Source: Paractinoplanes aksuensis (GTDB taxonomy: Bacteria > Actinomycetota > Actinomycetes > Mycobacteriales > Micromonosporaceae). From it: a stretch of DNA of 40,684 nt. Below, piece by piece: positions 35,766-40,684 of the stretch (positions are counted from its first letter, which is position 1; each line of letters opens with the position of its first letter). The position numbers were made by a program, and so were the translations under genes. The stretch is from contig NZ_JAMYJR010000066.1 in assembly GCF_024137025.1 (NCBI RefSeq), positions 1-40,684 of the forward strand, given 5' to 3'. The notes beneath the pieces were generated by a model that saw only the letters and a program-made list of their open reading frames with translations, ran no database searches and was not told the DNA's origin.

Positions 35766-36827
35766 CTATGACTGATCGCCGTCCTGGCGACCACGCCGGG
35801 AGGCATCCCCCATCCAGCCGCGGGCGCCCCGCACGGCCGATCCGGCCAGGTCACCGGCGCCATCACCGAGCTTGCGGAGCAGACCGACCAACGGATCCTG
35901 CGAATTGTTGAAAGTCTCGCGGTACGACTGGGCGGCCGACTTCACGTCCTCACTGACCGAGGCGTCGCCGTCGGAGTCGCGGCGCGGGTAGTCGCCGCCG
36001 ATGATCCCGGCGTACGCACCCGAGTCGACCCACTTGCGCAGCTCGGAGGCCCGGGCCACGGGGACCGGGTGGGTGCTGCCCAGGGTCATGCCGATCTTGT
36101 GGATGCTGTCGCGCAGGTCGCCGCCGCTCTCGTACTCGGCCGCCTGCTCGAGGAACGCGGCCGTGTCGATCTGCGACAGGTCGCCGCCGCCGGCCAGCTT
36201 CATCAGCAGGCGCAGCGAGGCGGCCGGGTCCTGACCGGCGAGCAGCCCGGCGCGGTCGGCCGACAGCTCGGCCTTGCGCCACCACTCGAGCATGGCCGCG
36301 ATGATGGCCCGCAGCGCGATCGCCCCGACCGGCAGCCAGCTCAGGTTGGCGGCCCAGCGGGTCAGGATCATCATGATCGTCTTGTAGACGGCGTGGCCGC
36401 TGCGCACGTGGCCGATCTCGTGGCCCAGCATGGCCCGCAACTCGTCGTCGTCCAGCTTCTCGACGGCGCCGGTGGTGATCACGATGAACGGCTTGTCGAG
36501 GCCGATCGCCGAGCCGTTGATGATCGGATCCTGCGAGACGTAGAGCTCGGGCAGCTCGACCACGTCGAGCGTGGTCGCGGCCTCGGTGAAGCGCTGGTAG
36601 ACGCGCGGGTACTGCCGGTGGTCGACGCGGATGGCGCCGGCCAGGAACTGCAGCCGGAAGCCGCGCTCGTTCCACATGCCGAAGAACGCCTTGACCACGT
36701 CGTCGAAGCCGCGCAGTTCGCGCAGGGCGGTCAGCGCGCCGCGGTCGGCCGGATGCTCCCAGGCCCGCGAGCTGATGCCGGTCAGGGTCACACGCCTGCG
36801 TACCGGGCGGTTCTCTTCGTCGGTCAT
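35766..36827 (-). CDS. M48 family zinc metallopeptidase
   Basis: A 353-aa peptidase with HEIGH at 136-140 and the third ligand Glu187 (KAELSADRAG). A hydrophobic stretch at about 148-180, directly after the active-site helix, may anchor it in the membrane as in HtpX-like enzymes, though the N-terminal helices of HtpX are missing. A membrane quality-control role is inferred from the family. ATG 36827 overlaps the kinase stop as ATGA. The C-terminal tail is Gly/Arg-rich and likely disordered. Confidence 0.9.
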   Translation of the reverse strand: MTDEENRPVRRRVTLTGISSRAWEHPADRGALTALRELRGFDDVVKAFFGMWNERGFRLQFLAGAIRVDHRQYPRVYQRFTEAATTLDVVELPELYVSQDPIINGSAIGLDKPFIVITTGAVEKLDDDELRAMLGHEIGHVRSGHAVYKTIMMILTRWAANLSWLPVGAIALRAIIAAMLEWWRKAELSADRAGLLAGQDPAASLRLLMKLAGGGDLSQIDTAAFLEQAAEYESGGDLRDSIHKIGMTLGSTHPVPVARASELRKWVDSGAYAGIIGGDYPRRDSDGDASVSEDVKSAAQSYRETFNNSQDPLVGLLRKLGDGAGDLAGSAVRGARGWMGDASRRGRQDGDQS

Positions 36828-37390
36828 CGTGCCCACCTTCCCGTCGCGCCGTCGACGATCAGATCCGCGTACGCGGCTGTCTCGTCCGTGGCGAAGTGCC
36901 TGTCCTCGGCGGCCCGCCAGCGCCCAAGGTACTTGCGATACGCAACGCTGTCGTCCCCGTCGCGGCTGATCGCGCGCTCCCAGCGAAGTTCGGGCGGCGC
37001 GTCGACAAAGACAGCGAAGGTCAACTCGGGACGAATCTCGCGCCGGGCGGCGCTCACCCCTTCCAGCAGTACGGCGGTCCGGGGTTCGATCATCAAATGC
37101 TGGCCAGAAAAGTCTTGTTCATCCCAGTCGTAGCGTTGATACACCGCGGCCTCACCTCGCCGCAGCGGGGTCAGCACGAACTCCTCCAGCCGCGTCCAGA
37201 AGGTGAACTGGTCGTCCCAGCCGTTGAGCAGGTCGTCGGTGTGCACGACGGGCGCGTCGCCGAGCGCGGCGGCCAGCCGATCGGCGAACCTCGTCTTGCC
37301 GGCCCCGCTGGGCCCGTCGACGGCGATGAGGCGCACGTCACCCAGGCGGGGTGGCAGGCCCATGACGTACGAGGCCAGGTCGTCGATCAA
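36824..37390 (-). CDS. Uridine kinase-like P-loop NTPase
   Basis: A 188-aa P-loop kinase of the uridine kinase/AAA superfamily: Walker A GPSGAGKT (26-33), TDDLLNGWDD (base-binding/lid region) and VLLEGVSAARRE. It lacks a typical full-length Udk C-terminus, so the true substrate is uncertain. I choose TTG 37390, whose TTGA overlaps the cobQ stop and which has GGAG 10 nt upstream; this matches the 4-nt overlaps throughout the operon. The frame also has GTG 37456, which would lie deep within cobQ. A role linked to cobalamin is not shown. Confidence 0.8.
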   Translation of the reverse strand: MIDDLASYVMGLPPRLGDVRLIAVDGPSGAGKTRFADRLAAALGDAPVVHTDDLLNGWDDQFTFWTRLEEFVLTPLRRGEAAVYQRYDWDEQDFSGQHLMIEPRTAVLLEGVSAARREIRPELTFAVFVDAPPELRWERAISRDGDDSVAYRKYLGRWRAAEDRHFATDETAAYADLIVDGATGRWAR

Positions 37391-38919
37391 ATTCGCGGAG
37401 CTCCCGGTGGCAGGAACGGCGGCGGCGCCGGCGGTCCGGTCTCGATCAGCTGCCACAGGGCGTCGGTGTCGAGGTGCTGTTCGACCAGGTCGCCCAAAAC
37501 GTCGAGCGCGTGGTCGCGTACGCCCGCGAATTCGATGTCGTCGGCCACGAGGAAGCCGCGCCGGCCGGCCTGGCGCGCGGCCGTCGTCAGGAAGCGGCGG
37601 CGGAACGCGTCGGATTCGAAGGCGCCGTGCCAGTGCGTGCCGTAGACGTGGTCACGGACTGCTCCCTCGGGCTGCCCGTCGGCGTACCGAAGGAAAGGCT
37701 CTTGATCGCTCGTGGTGACCGTGCCGTGGTGGATCTCGTAGCCCGACACGGGCGCGCCGAGACCGTGGCCGGTCGGCCGGCCCAGGTGCTTGCGCGGCTC
37801 GAAGGCGATGCGGACGGGTAGAAGACCCAGGCCGGGTACGGTGCCACGGCGGCTCTCGACCTCGTCGGTGATCGTCTCGGCCAGCATCTGGAAGCCGCCG
37901 CAGATACCCAGCACTGGCTTGCCGGCCGCGGCGTGGGTGAGGACCGCGTCGGCCAGCCCGGTCTCGCGTAGCCAGGCGAGGTCACTCACGGTGGCCTTCG
38001 AACCGGGGACGACCACCAGATCGGCGTCGGCGATCTCGGCCGGCTCGACCGTGAGCCGCACCTGGACGCCCGGCTCGGTGGCCAGCGCCTCGGCGTCGGT
38101 CGCGTTGGACAGCCGCGGCAGGCGGACGACGGCCACCCGCAGCCACTCGGTGCCGCGCGGCCCCTTCGGCCGGCCCAGAACCTTCCCGTACGCGAGGGAG
38201 TCCTCGCCGTCGAGCCAGATCTCCGGATGGAACGGCAGCACGCCGTAGACGGGTCGCCGGGTCACCGACGTGATCATGTCGAGGCCGGGCCGGAGCAGTC
38301 CCAGGTCGCCCCGGAACTTGTTGACGACGAAGCCCGCGACGAGGGCCTGGTCCTCCGGGCTGAGCAGCGCGACCGTGCCGAACAGGGCCGCGAACACGCC
38401 GCCGCGGTCGATGTCGCCGACCACGATCGCCGGGAGGCCGGCCTGGCGCGCGAGGCCCATGTTGACGAAGTCGCCGTCGCGCAGGTTGATCTCGGCCGGG
38501 CTGCCCGCGCCCTCGCAGATGACGGCGTCGTACTCCGCGCGCAGCTCGGCCAGCGCGGCGTGCGCGGTCTCGGCCAGGCGGGGTCGCAGCGAGCGGTAGT
38601 TGCCGGCGGTGACGGTGTCGACGGCCTCGCCGAGCAGCACCACCTGGCTCGAGAAGTCGCTGCCGGGCTTGAGCAGCACGGGGTTGAACCGCAGGTCGGG
38701 GGCCAGGCCGGCCGCGGCCGCCTGCATCGCCTGGGCCCGGCCGATCTCGCCGCCCCGGCCGTCCGGGCCGACGACGACCACCGAGTTGTTGGACATGTTC
38801 TGGGCCTTGAACGGCGCGACCTTGACTCCGCGGCGATGCAACCACCGGCAGATGCCCGCGGTCAGGATGCTCTTGCCGGCGTCCGACGTGGTGCCGGCGA
38901 CCAGGAGACCGCCGCTCAC
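37387..38919 (-). CDS. cobQ: Cobyric acid synthase
   Basis: Amidates the b, d, e and g side chains of adenosylcobyrinate diamide, using glutamine and ATP. The 510-aa product has GTTSDAGKS (9-17) and APFKAQNMSNNS in the ATPase half, and in the glutaminase half Cys340 in GICGGFQML with the His of GTHWHGAFESD. The nucleophile is therefore intact, unlike in the nearby cobB. GTG 38919 overlaps the cobD stop as GTGA. Ends with a TTGA overlap to the kinase gene. Confidence 0.96.
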   Translation of the reverse strand: MSGGLLVAGTTSDAGKSILTAGICRWLHRRGVKVAPFKAQNMSNNSVVVVGPDGRGGEIGRAQAMQAAAAGLAPDLRFNPVLLKPGSDFSSQVVLLGEAVDTVTAGNYRSLRPRLAETAHAALAELRAEYDAVICEGAGSPAEINLRDGDFVNMGLARQAGLPAIVVGDIDRGGVFAALFGTVALLSPEDQALVAGFVVNKFRGDLGLLRPGLDMITSVTRRPVYGVLPFHPEIWLDGEDSLAYGKVLGRPKGPRGTEWLRVAVVRLPRLSNATDAEALATEPGVQVRLTVEPAEIADADLVVVPGSKATVSDLAWLRETGLADAVLTHAAAGKPVLGICGGFQMLAETITDEVESRRGTVPGLGLLPVRIAFEPRKHLGRPTGHGLGAPVSGYEIHHGTVTTSDQEPFLRYADGQPEGAVRDHVYGTHWHGAFESDAFRRRFLTTAARQAGRRGFLVADDIEFAGVRDHALDVLGDLVEQHLDTDALWQLIETGPPAPPPFLPPGAPRI

Positions 38920-39944
38920 CGCTGGATCCGGCCTCTGAGCAGCGCTGCTCCGACGGCGAGGGCGGCCGCGGCCAGGCCGACGGCACCCGAGACCCGGGCC
39001 GCCCGGCGCAAGTGTTCGGCCGACGGGCGCGGGCCGTCACCCAGGAAAGGCCTGGTCTCGCTGCGTCCGAAGTAGACGTTGCGCCCGCCGAGGCGTACGC
39101 CCAGAGCGCCGGCCATGGCCGACTCGCACTGGCCGGCATTGGGCGAGGGGTGATCGTTGCGGTCACGCCGCCATACCCGCAGCGTCTCTTTCGGATTGCC
39201 GCCCGCGATCGGCGACACCGCGATCGTCAGCAGACCGGTCAGCCGGGCCGGTAGCAGGTTGAGACCGTCGTCGAGCCGGGCCGATGCGGTGCCGAAGCGT
39301 GCGTACCGCGGTGACCGATGCCCGACCATGGCGTCGAGCGTGTTGGCGGCCCGATAGGCCAGCAGCCCCGGCAGCCCGAGCAGACCGCCCCACACCAGCG
39401 GGGCCACCACCGCGTCGGACGTGTTCTCGGCGACGGACTCGACAGTGGCTCGCGCCAGCTCGGATTCGTCGAGGCCGGACGGGTCGCGTCCGCAGAGGTG
39501 GTTGAGCCGGCCCCGCGCCGACTCGAGATCGTCGCCGTCGAGGTGCTCGGCCATGATCCGCGATTCCCGCCGGAGGGTCCGCCCGCCCAGCACGGTCCAG
39601 GTGGTGGCAGCCACGATGGCCGCCCGCACGATCGGCCGTCGCTTGGTCGCATACGCCGCTGCAGCCCCGGCCAGAGCCGGGGCCGCCACCGCGATCGTGG
39701 CGAAGGCCGCGCCCGCCGCCCGGTCGGGTGCGTAGATCCGCTTTTCCAGCGCCCCGGCCGCCGTGCCGAATCCCGCGACCGGGTGGAACTGCCGCGGATC
39801 GCCGAACACCGCGTCGAGCAGGTAGCCCGCCGCTATCCCGGCTGCGTCCGCCGCCCCAGGCCGTTCCGCCGCGCGCTGGATCAGGCTCGCCGCCGTCGTC
39901 ACGTACTTGACCCCTTCGATCGACCGAACCGCCCTGACGATCAT
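38916..39944 (-). CDS. cobD: Adenosylcobinamide-phosphate synthase (CobD/CbiB)
   Basis: A membrane enzyme joining the aminopropanol (phosphate) side chain to adenosylcobyric acid. The 342-aa product has GYLLDAVFGDPRQFHPVAGFG near the N-terminus, the ATVESVAENTSDAVVAPLVWGGLLGLPG signature and HPSPNAGQCESAMAGALGVRLGG, with several hydrophobic helices. ATG 39944 overlaps the upstream hypothetical gene's stop as ATGA and is preferred over the frame's earlier start, although it leaves an N-terminal extension of about 30 residues compared with mycobacterial CobD. Together with cobC, cobT, cobA, cobB and cobQ it covers much of late cobalamin assembly. Confidence 0.94.
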   Translation of the reverse strand: MIVRAVRSIEGVKYVTTAASLIQRAAERPGAADAAGIAAGYLLDAVFGDPRQFHPVAGFGTAAGALEKRIYAPDRAAGAAFATIAVAAPALAGAAAAYATKRRPIVRAAIVAATTWTVLGGRTLRRESRIMAEHLDGDDLESARGRLNHLCGRDPSGLDESELARATVESVAENTSDAVVAPLVWGGLLGLPGLLAYRAANTLDAMVGHRSPRYARFGTASARLDDGLNLLPARLTGLLTIAVSPIAGGNPKETLRVWRRDRNDHPSPNAGQCESAMAGALGVRLGGRNVYFGRSETRPFLGDGPRPSAEHLRRAARVSGAVGLAAAALAVGAALLRGRIQR

Positions 39945-40402
39945 CGGCGCAGGTCGCACACCCAGACCGGGATCTCCTGAATGTCAGGTTCCGGCCCGTC
40001 CGGCAGTGGCACCGGGTCGAACTCGCCCCAGACGATCGCGCCCGGTGCGCGGTCCTCCAGAAACTCGACGACGATCGCCCGCAGGTCGTCCGTCGTCCGG
40101 TACTTCTCGGTGAACGGCAGCTCGTCGCGCCCGCACGACCCGGTCGAGCAACGCAACTGCCCGGCCTGCAGGTCGTGCCACACGTAGAAAGTGACGGCCC
40201 CTTGGTGCGACATCGCGACTACCTGCTCCCGCAGCAGCTCGATCGTCTCCTCGAAGGCGGTGACCACCTCATCGGCCGACAGGCCCATACGCTCGTGCGG
40301 CGGTGCGCCGAACCAGCTGGTGTTGGCGGTCTCGGTGTCCTGGTCGTGCGGGGCGAGCACGAGTGTCTCGCCCGCGATCGCGCGGATCTCCTTCAACAGC
40401 AC
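39941..40402 (-). CDS. Hypothetical protein heading the cobD-cobQ chain
   Basis: A 153-aa cytosolic protein with no recognised domain. Noteworthy segments are the acidic TANTSWFGAPPHERMGLSADEVVTAFEETIELL, an amphipathic helix, then VTFYVWHDLQAGQLRCSTGSCG with two Cys that could bind metal. It ends IPVWVCDLRR. GTG 40402 is chosen because CAGACT lies 7 nt upstream, and because further upstream the frame runs into the insertion-sequence end near 40611. TTG 40396 is the alternative. It is coupled to cobD by ATGA. No function is proposed. Confidence 0.68.
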   Translation of the reverse strand: MLLKEIRAIAGETLVLAPHDQDTETANTSWFGAPPHERMGLSADEVVTAFEETIELLREQVVAMSHQGAVTFYVWHDLQAGQLRCSTGSCGRDELPFTEKYRTTDDLRAIVVEFLEDRAPGAIVWGEFDPVPLPDGPEPDIQEIPVWVCDLRR

Positions 40403-40409
40403 GCCGCCC

Positions 40410-40415
40410 AGTCTG
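40410..40415 (-). promoter_or_regulatory. Candidate -10 element (CAGACT) for the hypothetical-cobD-cobQ chain
   Basis: On the minus strand CAGACT lies 7 nt upstream of GTG 40402. It would place the start of a leaderless seven-gene transcript here. Confidence 0.35.
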
Positions 40416-40610
40416 CCGGTCCGGCCCCACCCGCAACCAATCGGGCAGGTCGGCCGGGCGGCCCCTTCCCCCGAGACGATCGGACCACCCCATTCGGGGC
40501 CGATGTCAGCCATCCCGGTGACGGCGGCCCGGACGAACAACGCACGGACAGGCCGAAAAACGCACGGTGACCTGCCCTTACGCCGCCACACCGGCGATTG
40601 CGCATTGGGT

Positions 40611-40684
40611 GAGTTCAACCGGTCGTCGCAACACTTCGACATTGGAGGTTGCGGTGGGTCGGCCAGCGGGTTGGATGAAGGCGC
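40611..40684 (+). mobile_element. Left end of an IS30-type insertion sequence (truncated by the window)
   Basis: The stretch from about 40611 to 40640 (containing TTCAACCGGTCGTCGCAACAC) resembles the terminal repeats of actinobacterial IS30-like elements, and a ribosome-binding site and transposase-like start follow. The exact edge and target duplication cannot be seen because the right end is outside the window. Confidence 0.45.
40654..40684 (+). CDS. N-terminus of a putative IS30-family transposase (partial)
   Basis: GTG 40654 is preceded by GGAGG with 6-7 nt spacing and begins MGRPAGWMKA, which I recall as the opening of actinobacterial IS30-family transposases. Only ten codons are inside the window, so the identity rests on that short motif. 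It runs away from the cobD-cobQ chain. Confidence 0.5.
   Translation, partial: MGRPAGWMKA

Noticed and set aside
40403..40610. Cobalamin riboswitch upstream of the cobD-cobQ chain
   Set aside because: No B12-box-like sequence on the minus strand; the start appears leaderless.

Overview
The window is a GC-rich (roughly 70% or more) actinobacterial chromosome segment. Mycobacterial-style orthologues (actinobacterial RpiB with Glu instead of Cys, an Rv2466c-like thioredoxin-fold protein, GlbO, a LigB-type DNA ligase, EttA) occur with frequent GTG/TTG starts, 4-nt start/stop overlaps and leaderless-looking promoters. Overall protein character suggests Micromonosporaceae (Actinoplanes-like); this is inference from remembered gene families, not a database match. 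No rRNA, tRNA or CRISPR was seen.

Layout. 1-3.7 kb: a 3' gene fragment (+), then a minus-strand block: 70-aa protein, DUF1015, alpha/beta hydrolase, rpiB; an Rv2466c-like protein lies just upstream. 3.9-7.6 kb: pepN (+) converging on a Uma2-type nuclease, then a DUF5130 protein and a small membrane protein (-), closed by a perfect 13-bp hairpin. 8-9.4 kb: secreted membrane-anchored protein plus class F sortase (+). 9.4-14.7 kb: HNH endonuclease (-) divergent from an MscS channel, then an MFS transporter, truncated haemoglobin and secreted beta-propeller (+). A 103-nt near-perfect hairpin separates the propeller gene from the minus-strand operon ettA - thioesterase - conserved hypothetical - possible 38-aa ORF - YbjN-like, which starts from a good sigma-70-type promoter at 18.3 kb. 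18.4-20.9 kb: membrane protein (-), otsA (+), VOC protein (-).

The right half is dominated by cobalamin synthesis on the minus strand at three loci: cobC-cobT-cobA/cysG (24.2-20.9 kb), cobB alone (28.7-27.2 kb), and cobD/cbiB-cobQ inside a seven-gene chain with 4-nt overlaps or gaps of 10 nt (40.4-32.9 kb: hypothetical, cobD, cobQ, P-loop kinase, M48 peptidase, M20 peptidase, FAD monooxygenase). Plus-strand genes between them are a class A penicillin-binding protein and SURF1; minus-strand ones are a TIGR03086 protein, an ATP-dependent DNA ligase and a 98-aa protein. The last about 75 bases look like the left end and first codons of an IS30-type insertion sequence.

Most notable: (1) an array of about ten GC-rich hairpins at about 36-nt spacing between cobB and surf1; (2) the 103-nt hairpin at 14.7 kb, whose two G-U pairs favour a plus-strand RNA; (3) a CobB whose glutaminase half lacks the catalytic Cys; (4) a SURF1 with a six-repeat charged tail; (5) a recurring -10 hexamer 6-8 nt upstream of start codons, implying leaderless mRNAs.
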